Shown piece after piece: positions 36,392-44,815 of a stretch of 61,084 bases of DNA (the first letter of the stretch is position 1; every line of letters starts with the position of its first letter). Position numbers and translations under genes: made by a program. The notes under the pieces were generated by a model. The model made no database searches. It had not been told where the DNA came from and was given only the letters and a program-made list of their open reading frames with translations. The stretch is from Archaeoglobaceae archaeon. GTDB taxonomy: Archaea > Halobacteriota > Archaeoglobi > Archaeoglobales > Archaeoglobaceae. The stretch lies in the NCBI GenBank assembly GCA_026988525.1, contig JALSLC010000009.1, positions 1-61,084 on the forward strand, read 5' to 3'.

Positions 36392-37006
36392 TTATTTTAA
36401 TACTTTACCTGTAACTTTATACCAGATAATCAAATCTAATTCGGCAAGTGTTTTATCCAACGCTATCTCTCTTAATTTTCTTTCAAGCAACTCATACTTC
36501 TTTGGAGTTATCGTTTTTAATTCCTTAATATAACCTCTTTCAATCATCCATTTAAGCACATGTCTATCTATAATTGCTAAATTTTTTCTACCTACGTTCC
36601 TTAAAAAGTGGCTCGCTTCTTTATAGCCCAGACCTCTCAGTTTTTTAACTAAGTATTTTCTTGCAGATATATCATCCATATTTAAAGCTTTTACTACTAA
36701 ATCGAAATTTTCTATCGCCTCCTTAGCGTAAATAGCCTTTTTACTTGAAAATCTAACTCCAGCTGAGGACATTAAATTTTCAAGGTCTTTTACTTCTAAT
36801 CTATCAACGTTTACGTTTTCAAGCATTTTTTGAAACTTTAATCCCGCTATAGCTGAAGAGTTTGCAGTAGATATACAAAAGAGCAACTCTGTTTTTATGT
36901 TTGATTTTAAATTAAGCTCTAAAAATGGTTTAAAATTAAAAATTGTTTCTCCTTTTTCACCAAGTTTTTCAAATTCATACAATCTATTTTTTATATAATT
37001 CATCAT
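36392..37006 (-). CDS. ogg: 8-oxoguanine DNA glycosylase/lyase, Ogg2 type
   Basis: 204 residues, the right size for archaeal Ogg2. The helix-hairpin-helix LVKKLRGLGYKEASHFLRNVG is followed by RKNLAIIDRHVLKWM, which contains the catalytic Asp and the hairpin pattern. The catalytic Lys is expected in the HhH (KEASHFLR). A C-terminal Lys ends the protein (GKVLK), as in other Ogg2. It removes 8-oxoguanine and nicks the backbone. It overlaps pheT by four bases (ATGA), so it is co-translated with pheST. Confidence 0.87.
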   Translation of the reverse strand: MMNYIKNRLYEFEKLGEKGETIFNFKPFLELNLKSNIKTELLFCISTANSSAIAGLKFQKMLENVNVDRLEVKDLENLMSSAGVRFSSKKAIYAKEAIENFDLVVKALNMDDISARKYLVKKLRGLGYKEASHFLRNVGRKNLAIIDRHVLKWMIERGYIKELKTITPKKYELLERKLREIALDKTLAELDLIIWYKVTGKVLK

Positions 37007-38649
37007 ATAAGTTCTCCAACATTAAATATCTTACTTAGGTCTATTTCAAAACCTACAACTGGGTTGGGTATCTCAAAGTTTTCAAGCACTTCTGGATGAA
37101 CTTCACCAAAAACACCTACTTCTTTTTCTTCAACAAATATCGCTGCTCTCCTCCCCTCTATGAAAGCTTCATCTTTACATTCCTTAACATCCCAAGACAA
37201 ATCCAATTCTCTCATTAATGCCTGTACAACACTTCTGATTTCCGCAAAATTAGCTCTTGAGTGAGTAGAGCAGGCTGCTATTTTTAATACGTTCTTCATT
37301 TCGACAACACAATCACCCACTTCAAATATTCTCTGAGGTAAGGGGTGGTGTGTATTTACTGATAGAACTTCCAAAAGCTTCGGTAGTATATCAGTTCTTA
37401 TAATTGTATGTTCCCCTGTTAAAGGATGCATAACGGGAATAAAGCCTTTCCACGGTTCTAATTTAGGTCTTCTCATTTTTTCGTACTGAACTTCTTCGTT
37501 AGTTAAAGTGAAAGTTATAACTTCCATGTATCCAAGACCTATCATAATTTCTTTGACAATATCTTTTATTTCGTTCCATTCATGAGATTTGCCTACTGTA
37601 CTTGTCTTGGGATAATCTGGCTTTATTTTATCATATCCATATCCTATTGCTATATCCTCTATGATATCCCATGGATGCATTATATCTGCTCTATAGGGGG
37701 GGACTAACACTTCGAAATAGTTCTCCCTTATACTAACGCCATACCTCATTTTCTCCAAAGCAGAAATTATATCGCCATCACTAACTTCAAAACCGAGTAA
37801 AGAGATTATCTCAGACTTATCCACACCCATTTTTGTTGGGGATAAATCAGGAGTTGTTTCAACGTAATCTGTATAGATAATTTCTACACTCTCTAAGATA
37901 CCTCCCCTATCTGCGAGCATAGTAGAGAGTATGTTCAAAGCTCTATCGACGTTTTTATCAAATCCAGTAACATCTATAAATACATCTGTAGTTTTTTCGG
38001 TCAATCTTGTTCTGTTTGCGTTTATAATTGGTGGAAGTGAAACTACTTCTCCATTTGAATCTAAGATAATAGGGTATCTATCAAATTTTTCAACTATAAA
38101 ACTATATTCCTTACCTTTGGGATGTTTAATCAATATATCTTTAATGCTCATTTCCTCTTCAAAGTCAAGCGGAACAAAAGAGAAAGATTCGTCAACAGTA
38201 GTGTATCTCAGTGGAAATTCTAAAACACTAAGATCGTGAACACCTATAGCCATTTTTCTTCTATTCCTACCTATTGTCCAGTGTAAATCTTCTTGAATTT
38301 CCATTAGAGATCTAATTAACTCATCATTTAACTTCAAATTTCTTACAACGCAACCGCAAATTCTCGGTCTCAGATTTCTAACACTATTATCAACTATTAT
38401 CTTCCACTTACCCGGATTAACTTCGTAATTTTTGTATCCGACTTCTATACCAAGAAAACCTCTTAAAGCCCTTGCTACACCTTCTACACTATACAAATCA
38501 GGTCTGTTTGGAAAAAACTCAACATCTATATGGTCTTCTTCAATTCTTTCTATGTCACATCCCAACATTGGTAAATTCGATAAAATTGTTTCTCTATCAA
38601 CCCCTGTAAGTTTTTCAAGTTCGTTCCAGTATAAAGTTACAACTGGCAT
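37003..38649 (-). CDS. pheT: Phenylalanine--tRNA ligase beta subunit
   Basis: 548 residues, the short archaeal/eukaryal form. It shows EHIDVEFFPNRPDLYSVEG, VGVHDL-like MAIGVHDLSVLEF, PPIINANRTRLTEKTTDVFI, APYRADIMHPWDIIEDIAIG-like VPPYRADIMHPWDIIED and a core ending EVGDCVVEMKN and GEVHPEVLENF. The frame opens at 38664, but GGGGTGGTATC directly before the ATG at 38649 is a convincing Shine-Dalgarno. It follows pheS by about 20 bases and is coupled to the ogg gene downstream. Confidence 0.96.
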   Translation of the reverse strand: MPVVTLYWNELEKLTGVDRETILSNLPMLGCDIERIEEDHIDVEFFPNRPDLYSVEGVARALRGFLGIEVGYKNYEVNPGKWKIIVDNSVRNLRPRICGCVVRNLKLNDELIRSLMEIQEDLHWTIGRNRRKMAIGVHDLSVLEFPLRYTTVDESFSFVPLDFEEEMSIKDILIKHPKGKEYSFIVEKFDRYPIILDSNGEVVSLPPIINANRTRLTEKTTDVFIDVTGFDKNVDRALNILSTMLADRGGILESVEIIYTDYVETTPDLSPTKMGVDKSEIISLLGFEVSDGDIISALEKMRYGVSIRENYFEVLVPPYRADIMHPWDIIEDIAIGYGYDKIKPDYPKTSTVGKSHEWNEIKDIVKEIMIGLGYMEVITFTLTNEEVQYEKMRRPKLEPWKGFIPVMHPLTGEHTIIRTDILPKLLEVLSVNTHHPLPQRIFEVGDCVVEMKNVLKIAACSTHSRANFAEIRSVVQALMRELDLSWDVKECKDEAFIEGRRAAIFVEEKEVGVFGEVHPEVLENFEIPNPVVGFEIDLSKIFNVGELI

Positions 38650-38668
38650 GATACCACCCCACAAAATG

Positions 38669-40105
38669 TCAACGTTTTATTGCAGGTAGTTCTCTAAGCC
38701 ACCCCAAATCTGGTAGATATAATCTTCTTAAATCTTTCATACCCAAACGAAGCATTGCAAGTCTTCCAATTCCAAGACCCCAAGCAAGAACTTTATCTTT
38801 AATTCCAAGAGGTTCTGTTACTTCTTTTCTAAAAATACCGGCTCCTCCAAGTTCTATCCAACCAAGATCCTCCACATATACCTCAGGCTCCACACTTGGT
38901 TCGGTGTATGGGAAGTACCCCGGCCTAAATCTAACATCTTCAAAACCCATTTTTGCAAAAAATTCCTTTAAAAGCCCCAAAAGATGTCTAAATCCAACAT
39001 TTTTATCCATAACTACTCCTTCAAGTTGATCAAATTCAGGCAAATGAGTGGCATCAATCGTTTCCCTTCTATAAACTCTATCGATACAAAAAGCTTTTAC
39101 TGGCGGATCGGGGTTGTTTGCTAAATAGTGAATTGTTATTGCGGTTGTGTGAGTTCTTAGAACGAGTTGTTTTGCTTTGTTTAAGTCCCACTTACCACCC
39201 CATCCTGTAGATCCCGTAATCCATCCATTTTCGTGAGTATCTTTGACTCTTTCAATATAACCCCTCTTTTTTTCTTCTTTTAAATCCACATAATAGTCTA
39301 AGTAAAAAGTATCTTGCATATCTCTTGCCGGGTGATCCTGAGGTTGAAATAATGCATCAAAATTCCAAAAAGCCGGTTGAACGTAGTTTCCTTTTATTTC
39401 AGTAAAACCCATCTCCAAAAATATTTTTCTACATTCTCTTATAATTCTTTCGTATGGATGTATTTTTGCAGTGAATATTTCCTTGGAGGGTATGGTTATG
39501 TCGTACTTTAAAAACTCTTTTCCTCTCCACTCACCGGATTTTATTATTTCAGGCGTTAAATCCGAGATATATTCTCTTAATTCAATTTTTGGTACATCTT
39601 TTATAATTACATAAATATTTTTTATTTCTTCGTAATCTACCAATTTTCTTCTGAGTAAATTTTTAAGTATTTTTTCATCAACTACTTCACCTTCAGCTAT
39701 TTTTTTCAATGCATCTTTTTCTTCAAAAATTACCTCTTTTACAAGTTTTATTTTTCCATTTTCAACTTTTACTACTCCCTTTTTTTTAAGCCATCCGAGA
39801 GCTATTCCAAATTCTCTTTTACCCATTAGCTTTTGAAGTTCAGTTATTTCGTCTATTCCCTTTTTTAGAAGTATTACAAGTCTTTCTTCAGGCAGCCCTT
39901 TTTCCAGATACTCTCTCCCCTCATCTGTAAGATAGTATTTCTTTTTTAATTCTGTTATTACCTCAGCAAATCCTTTTTCCTGTAGAAGATAGGATGCTTT
40001 GAGTATCGTGTCTTTTTTCATTCCTGTTTTTTCCACAGCCTCCTCAAGATGGTACTTTCCCTTTCCAAGAGCTTTAATTAGTTCAACTTCAACTGGGGAT
40101 AACAT
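38669..40105 (-). CDS. pheS: Phenylalanine--tRNA ligase alpha subunit
   Basis: 478 residues. The N-terminal 170 residues contain winged-helix repeats, as in archaeal PheS. The catalytic core has motif 2 around AFCIDRVYRRETIDATHLPE, preceded by LLRTHTT-like LVLRTHTTAITIHY, plus EFDQLEGVVMD. Motif 3 is AWGLGIGRLAMLRLG. QPQDHPARDMQDTFYL is the alpha-chain signature. It is the first gene of pheS-pheT-ogg. Confidence 0.96.
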   Translation of the reverse strand: MLSPVEVELIKALGKGKYHLEEAVEKTGMKKDTILKASYLLQEKGFAEVITELKKKYYLTDEGREYLEKGLPEERLVILLKKGIDEITELQKLMGKREFGIALGWLKKKGVVKVENGKIKLVKEVIFEEKDALKKIAEGEVVDEKILKNLLRRKLVDYEEIKNIYVIIKDVPKIELREYISDLTPEIIKSGEWRGKEFLKYDITIPSKEIFTAKIHPYERIIRECRKIFLEMGFTEIKGNYVQPAFWNFDALFQPQDHPARDMQDTFYLDYYVDLKEEKKRGYIERVKDTHENGWITGSTGWGGKWDLNKAKQLVLRTHTTAITIHYLANNPDPPVKAFCIDRVYRRETIDATHLPEFDQLEGVVMDKNVGFRHLLGLLKEFFAKMGFEDVRFRPGYFPYTEPSVEPEVYVEDLGWIELGGAGIFRKEVTEPLGIKDKVLAWGLGIGRLAMLRLGMKDLRRLYLPDLGWLRELPAIKR

Positions 40106-40144
40106 TAAGTTCTTGACTTAAGAAATTGTTAAAATTATTTGCCA

Positions 40145-40927
40145 TTAATGGCTCATGTTTCTAAAGGTTATCTCAACTAAGGGATGAGGCACATCTTCAA
40201 TAACTTCGACATCACCAACACTTTTTAATCCCTTCTTTTTGGCTAATCTTTCTATACCAAGCTCAACATTGTTTGGAACTTCGAGTATGTATGCATCCAG
40301 TTTTTTTACTCCAGTTCTCTTAGCAGCAACAGCTCTGTGATGGCCATCAACAAGAAGTAGTTTCCCTCCTTTGCTTATAACTACAACCGGCTCAGCTAAT
40401 CCTCTCCTTAATTCGTATATTCTCCCCTTAAGCTCATCGGCAAATATCTTCGTTTGAGTAGGAATTAGTCTATCAACATCTACTTTACCTTTCTTTACAT
40501 TTACTTTAATTCCATGCACAGTTTCTATTGTTTTTTTCAGTTTTTCAACTTTTTTCGGATTTGCTCTTTCAATTTGACTTCTTATAACATCTGCATTTGT
40601 TATTATCCCAAGCAGTTTTCCATTTTCATCAACTACCGGCAATTTTGAATGCCCAGTCCTGAACATAACCCTTGCCGCATCTCTCAGGTCCATGTACTCC
40701 CTTGCAACGTACAATTTCGTACTCATTATGTCTTTTACCTTAATAGTTGCGGGTTTTCTAAGCAAATCTCTTGAAGAAATATATCCAACCAGTTTTCCTT
40801 CACTATCTACTACTGGGAACCCATCATGACCTGTGGCATTTATAAGATTTATAACTTCTCTTACCGTCGTATCAGGTTGAACTGTTATTACGTTTCTTGT
40901 CATGTAGTCTCTAACTCTAAGAGACAT
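40145..40927 (-). CDS. CBS pair fused to a ParB/sulfiredoxin-like (SerK-like) domain
   Basis: 260 residues. Residues 1-120 form two CBS motifs (VRDYMTRNVITVQPDTTVRE and GFPVVDSEGKLVGYISSRDL, then DIMSTKLYV and KLPVVDENGKLLGIITNADV). Residues 150-260 form a ParB-fold domain with LIPTQTKIFADELKGR and LLVDGHHRAVAAKR. VDGHHR is the nucleotide-binding motif shared with the archaeal free-serine kinase SerK and with ParB. Kinase activity, DNA binding or CTPase activity are all possible. The CBS part could sense adenine nucleotides. It lies downstream of no obvious operon partner. Confidence 0.8.
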   Translation of the reverse strand: MSLRVRDYMTRNVITVQPDTTVREVINLINATGHDGFPVVDSEGKLVGYISSRDLLRKPATIKVKDIMSTKLYVAREYMDLRDAARVMFRTGHSKLPVVDENGKLLGIITNADVIRSQIERANPKKVEKLKKTIETVHGIKVNVKKGKVDVDRLIPTQTKIFADELKGRIYELRRGLAEPVVVISKGGKLLLVDGHHRAVAAKRTGVKKLDAYILEVPNNVELGIERLAKKKGLKSVGDVEVIEDVPHPLVEITFRNMSH

Positions 40928-41076
40928 TAAAATATGTTAATCCAAGTCCACTTATCTGTTGTGGTTCTAAGAAAAATATATTTTCAATTTTTTATATCTG
41001 ATCTTCAATTTAAATTCAAATTTAATTTGTTCAAACAATCTCATTATAAAAATAAACAAACAAAAATAAATAGTTA

Positions 41077-41340
41077 TTACTGGAAGGGTGGTACATCAGG
41101 CAAAACTTTTCCTTTAAATTTGAAAGTTACAATTAAATCTTCTTTTTCGCTACTACCACTGTAGTTAACCACTATTTTAACAGGCTCAACAAAATCTACG
41201 TATATCTCCCTTTCTTTAAATTGACAGACAATTCTTCCGTTATCTACTTTTTCGAGCATCTTTTTTAAAAACCCTTTTAGTTCTTCTTTATTTAATTCCA
41301 TTTCTTTTTCAAATTTACCATAGTCTATTTTTTCACTCAT
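41077..41340 (-). CDS. Small hypothetical protein, amphi-Trp-domain-like
   Basis: 87 residues, starting one base after the FprA stop codon and therefore in the same operon. It begins with a charged helix (MSEKIDYGKFEKEMELNKEE), then LKKMLEKVDNGRIVCQFKER, and ends in beta strands (IYVDFVEPVKIVVNYSGS, DLIVTFKFKG). This helix-then-strand plan with the phrase VDNGRI resembles amphi-Trp-domain proteins, but the Trp residues that name the family are absent. The assignment is therefore weak. The operon context suggests a role in oxygen or superoxide defence. Confidence 0.6.
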   Translation of the reverse strand: MSEKIDYGKFEKEMELNKEELKGFLKKMLEKVDNGRIVCQFKEREIYVDFVEPVKIVVNYSGSSEKEDLIVTFKFKGKVLPDVPPFQ

Positions 41341-42507
41341 TTAGCTATCCTCCTTTACTTTATTTCCAATTTCAACTCCGATTTCATACGCTTTTTTGAG
41401 TTCTTCATCTGTAGGTCTAAATTGGACCTGAATTCCATCAATTACTTCCCACTTTAAGTCATTCATTACCCCAACTATATCTTCATAAGCTCCACTACCC
41501 CATCCATAGCTACAAAAGGCAAGTCCAATCTTATTCTTAGGTCTCAGTCCTTTTAAGTACGTTAGAAATCCCGCCATTGGAGGAAAAACATGGTTGTGCA
41601 TTGTTGGAGCACCAATACATACAGCCTTGGCATCAAGAACTTCTGTTACTATATCAGCCCATTCATCCTTTCTAACGTTGAATATCCTAACTTTAACACC
41701 TGTTGAAGCTATTCCATCTGCAATTGCCATGGCAAGTCTTTCTGTAGAGTGCCACATCGTATCATATATTACAACCGCTTTTTCATCGCTTTCAAAATTA
41801 GCCCATTTTACGTATTCTTTTACTATTTTATTAGGATTTCTCCATATAATTCCGTGAGAGGGTGCAATTATTTTTGGATTAACTTCATACTTTTCAAACA
41901 GTTTTATTAGTCTCAAAACCAAGTTTGCGTATGGCATTAGTATGTTTGCGTAGTAAACCTTAGCCCAGTAAACTGCATCTTCCAATTCATCATCAAATCT
42001 CTCTTCACTCGCTATATGTTGCCCGAATCCATCCATTGAGAAGAGAATCTGCTTTTCCACCATATATGTCATCATACTGTCTGGCCAGTGTAACATTGGT
42101 GTTTCTATGAATCTGAGGGTATTTTCACCTATTTTAATTTCTTCTCCACTTCTAACAACTTTGAAATTCCAATCTGCGTTATAGTACTTTTCTAACCCCT
42201 CTTTTGCCTTTTTTGTGCAAACCACGGTTGGGTTGGCAATCTTTACTATTTCAGGTAAACCACTTGAGTGGTCAGGCTCAATGTGATTGACCACCAAGTA
42301 TTCAATTTCTTTCGGATTTGTATAATTCTCTATCTTTTTTATCTGTTCTCTTGCAAACTTGTGTTTAACTCCATCTATAAGAGTTATTTTTTCATCTAAG
42401 ATTAAATAGGAGTTATAAGTTAAACCTCTATGTGTCGCAAAGTTGTGAAAATCTCTTTCTGGAAAATCTAATACTCCAACCCAGTAAAGGTTTTTTATTA
42501 TTTCCAT
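41341..42507 (-). CDS. fprA: FprA-type flavodiiron protein (F420H2 or rubredoxin:oxygen oxidoreductase)
   Basis: 388 residues. The beta-lactamase-like domain has the diiron ligands in NHIEPDHSSGLPEI, ETPMLHWPDS, LFSMDGFGQH and IAPSHGIIW. The flavodoxin domain starts about residue 250 with VIYDTMWHSTERLA for FMN binding, followed by IGAPTMHNHVFPPMAGFL and FCSYGWGSGA. It reduces O2 to water using electrons from F420H2 or rubredoxin. SD GGAGGTGAG precedes the ATG. It is third in an operon after rubredoxin and superoxide reductase, so rubredoxin may be its donor. Confidence 0.94.
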   Translation of the reverse strand: MEIIKNLYWVGVLDFPERDFHNFATHRGLTYNSYLILDEKITLIDGVKHKFAREQIKKIENYTNPKEIEYLVVNHIEPDHSSGLPEIVKIANPTVVCTKKAKEGLEKYYNADWNFKVVRSGEEIKIGENTLRFIETPMLHWPDSMMTYMVEKQILFSMDGFGQHIASEERFDDELEDAVYWAKVYYANILMPYANLVLRLIKLFEKYEVNPKIIAPSHGIIWRNPNKIVKEYVKWANFESDEKAVVIYDTMWHSTERLAMAIADGIASTGVKVRIFNVRKDEWADIVTEVLDAKAVCIGAPTMHNHVFPPMAGFLTYLKGLRPKNKIGLAFCSYGWGSGAYEDIVGVMNDLKWEVIDGIQVQFRPTDEELKKAYEIGVEIGNKVKEDS

Positions 42508-42509
42508 AA

Positions 42510-42887
42510 CTACTCACCTCCTTCAACTTTAATTTCCTTAAAACTCTCCCACAAACCGTGTTTATTACAGTAAGCTAAAGCTATTATTTTACCACTTTTT
42601 TCAATTTTTAACTTTATTACAGCCTCAGCCTCCGCGTATTCTGGAGTAAATTTGACTTTAGCAACTTTAACTGGGTTGAAAGCTCTACCCTTCTCAACAA
42701 AAAAGATATCCACATACCTTATTGAATGTTCAAGCTTGTTTGGATGCTTAGTAATAGATATTTTAACTTCAAAAGGCTCTCCAGCTTTGACCGTATTGGG
42801 ACATATAATTTCTGGTGTATGTGTTTCTACTTTACTAATAATTTCCCCTTCAGCTTTTTCTTTGTTGTAAATGAAATTCTCTATCAT
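42510..42887 (-). CDS. sor: Superoxide reductase, neelaredoxin type
   Basis: 125 residues. The iron-site motifs are visible: a Glu/His at the start (KAEGEIISKVETHTPEI), the histidine ligands in ITKHPNKLEHSIRYVD and the C-terminal ALAYCNKHGLW, which supplies Cys and His. No N-terminal desulforedoxin domain is present, so it is the one-iron class. It reduces superoxide to peroxide without releasing O2. SD GAGGTG overlaps the end of the rubredoxin gene. FprA follows after two bases. Confidence 0.93.
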   Translation of the reverse strand: MIENFIYNKEKAEGEIISKVETHTPEIICPNTVKAGEPFEVKISITKHPNKLEHSIRYVDIFFVEKGRAFNPVKVAKVKFTPEYAEAEAVIKLKIEKSGKIIALAYCNKHGLWESFKEIKVEGGE

Positions 42888-42897
42888 TTACTACACC

Positions 42898-43059
42898 TCA
42901 CAAGTTTAGCACATAAAATTTAGATTTTGGACAACCACAAATCGGACAAACCCAGTTTTCTGGCAAATCCTCAAACTTTGTTCCGGGAGGTATGTCGTTA
43001 AATGGGTCTCCTATGTCCTCGTCATATACATATCCACAACACTTGCATTTCCATTTCAT
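42898..43059 (-). CDS. rub: Rubredoxin
   Basis: 53 residues. [11 protein letters not shown] and [12 protein letters not shown] give the two CxxC pairs that bind a single iron, and [20 protein letters not shown] is the standard rubredoxin core. It is the likely electron donor to superoxide reductase and perhaps FprA, and it is the first gene of their operon. The stop is ten bases before the sor start. The length and start are normal. Confidence 0.95.
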   Translation of the reverse strand: MKWKCKCCGYVYDEDIGDPFNDIPPGTKFEDLPENWVCPICGCPKSKFYVLNL

Positions 43060-43095
43060 TAAACTTAAATTGAGTTATTGGTATTTAAACTTTAT

Positions 43096-43440
43096 CTAAC
43101 AGGTTAGGTGTATTGCTAACACAACTTTGCTCTTGTTAACTTTTTCGTTAAACTCTTTTACAGCATCATCTGAAATTTTTTCAATGCATTTTATATTTTC
43201 CTTTTGTAATAAATTTTTTACATCACTACCCACTTTCATTACACCGTACTTTCCTGTACCAAATACTATAATTTCAGGATTTTTTTCAAGAATTTTTTCA
43301 ATATCCTCAACACAAACTTTATGCCCCTCTTTTCTCCACCATTTCTCTATTTTTCCATCCCAAAAAACAATTACGTCATGATTGTATTTTTTCCCATCCA
43401 CAATAATTCTACCAAAATCGTACTCATCTACTCTTACCAT
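43096..43440 (-). CDS. Mth938/DUF498-domain protein
   Basis: 114 residues: VRVDEYDFGRIIVDGKKYNH, DVIVFWDGKIEKWWRKEGHK, EIIVFGTGKYGVMKVG and a C-terminal NKSKVVLAIHLTC match the Mth938-like family. This family includes the human complex I assembly factor NDUFAF3. Its molecular function is not known in archaea. It stands between the rubredoxin operon and cobY on the same strand, with small gaps on both sides. Confidence 0.87.
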   Translation of the reverse strand: MVRVDEYDFGRIIVDGKKYNHDVIVFWDGKIEKWWRKEGHKVCVEDIEKILEKNPEIIVFGTGKYGVMKVGSDVKNLLQKENIKCIEKISDDAVKEFNEKVNKSKVVLAIHLTC

Positions 43441-43450
43441 ATATTAAACT

Positions 43451-44014
43451 CTACTTTAAAATATTAAATTTTTTAGCTATCTCTTCCACGATTTTAACGT
43501 CTTCTCTCGTGTTTACATTGAAAACCCATCTAACATTACATACTTCTTCAGGTTGAAATTCACTAATTAAAGAATGGTAACCATCGATAATATTTATTCC
43601 TACGTTCTTTGAGTTTTTTACTGCTGTAATAGCGGGTTTTGTACTTTTTAAATAAAATTCTAGTATTCTAATTAATTCATTTTTTAAAAAAACTATATCA
43701 GCTGAAACTATCAGTATTGGATTTGCATACCTAAATTCCCTCACAAACCAAACAATATCTTCAACAAAACCTAATCCGGGAGAAGTAACTACATCTAAAC
43801 CCCTTTCTCTTAAAAATTTCTCAGTTTCGCATGTTTTTGGAGAAGTTAACGCTAAAATTTCAAGTCCTATCTCCTCTATAGCTTCAATGGGGTGTTCTAT
43901 TAACCTTTTTCCACAAACTCTAACCATTGGTTTTTCTTTTTCCCCTCTAAATGGTAGATTCATTCTTCTACCGCTACCTCCACACATCAAAAGAGCCAGC
44001 ATTTCAAACACCAT
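43451..44014 (-). CDS. cobY: Adenosylcobinamide-phosphate guanylyltransferase CobY
   Basis: 187 residues of the nucleotidyltransferase fold: LLMCGGSGRRMNLPF is the GTP-binding loop, then KPMVRVCGKRLIEHPIEAI and ILIVSADIVFL. CobY replaces bacterial CobU in archaea and makes adenosylcobinamide-GDP, the substrate of CobS. The gene overlaps cobS by about 28 bases. Another start at 44002, after a GGTG, would shorten the overlap. The C-terminal part, with RWVFNVNTREDVKIVEEIAK, is complete. Confidence 0.9.
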   Translation of the reverse strand: MVFEMLALLMCGGSGRRMNLPFRGEKEKPMVRVCGKRLIEHPIEAIEEIGLEILALTSPKTCETEKFLRERGLDVVTSPGLGFVEDIVWFVREFRYANPILIVSADIVFLKNELIRILEFYLKSTKPAITAVKNSKNVGINIIDGYHSLISEFQPEEVCNVRWVFNVNTREDVKIVEEIAKKFNILK

Positions 44015-44748
44015 GCCAGTATAAAGTTAAATGCCAAGACAATGCAATTTGTAGCACCAAACATATCTCCATTAACGCCTCCAAAAACTCTCATAAAGTA
44101 AAATCGCAGAATCAAAAACAACAAAAGAGAGAATGTGAATAAAATTAATGCTGGATATTTAAAAACTAACTGTACAAAAAAAGCAAACCCACCAGCAAAA
44201 ATTGCTGATTTTGCAGAATTATCAAATTTAGCGAACTCCATCATATAGCTACCCATACCAGTCCAGAGAGGTTTTGTTGTTGAAAGCATTAACATCATAC
44301 AAGTTTTTGCTGACAATTCTGATATTAAAGATGTGAAAAAGATCCAATCAGAGCTCATTTTAATTGATGTTAAGGATATGGAAATAATCCATATAAGCAG
44401 AAATATAGTTCCCCCCGTTCCTGTATTTATATCTTTTAAAGCATTAAACCTGCGGGTTTCTGGTGCAAAAATAGCATCACCTACATCAGCCAACCCATCA
44501 AGATGATTAATACCCTCCACGCTAACAAAAGCCAGAGGAGTTAGAAATTGTAGTAAGAGAAAAGAGAGTAAATAGCATATTATACCACATATTAATCCTA
44601 ATATCAATCCAACTAAGGGCATTAAGTATATTCTCCTTCTAAAAGACTCAAATTCTTCGGGATTTTCACCAATAGGTAGTATAGATAAAAAACCAATTGC
44701 ACCTTTAACCGCGTTTAGGTACTCTTTCACAATTGCAGAAAAGTTCAA
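43987..44748 (-). CDS. cobS: Adenosylcobinamide-GDP ribazoletransferase CobS
   Basis: 253 residues, about six to seven membrane segments. The catalytic motif is EGINHLDGLADVGDAIFAP, and the N-terminus AIGFLSILPIGENPEEF is typical. It joins adenosylcobinamide-GDP and alpha-ribazole to give cobalamin in the membrane. The next gene, cobY, provides its substrate. The corrinoid is needed for methyl transfer in C1 metabolism, in line with the fwd genes. Confidence 0.94.
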   Translation of the reverse strand: MNFSAIVKEYLNAVKGAIGFLSILPIGENPEEFESFRRRIYLMPLVGLILGLICGIICYLLSFLLLQFLTPLAFVSVEGINHLDGLADVGDAIFAPETRRFNALKDINTGTGGTIFLLIWIISISLTSIKMSSDWIFFTSLISELSAKTCMMLMLSTTKPLWTGMGSYMMEFAKFDNSAKSAIFAGGFAFFVQLVFKYPALILFTFSLLLFLILRFYFMRVFGGVNGDMFGATNCIVLAFNFILAWCLKCWLF

Positions 44749-44815
44749 TTATGCTTTTTAGTTATTTTGCTTTTAAGCGATGGTTTTAAATTGGAGGGCA
44801 TTTTGATTTAAGTTA

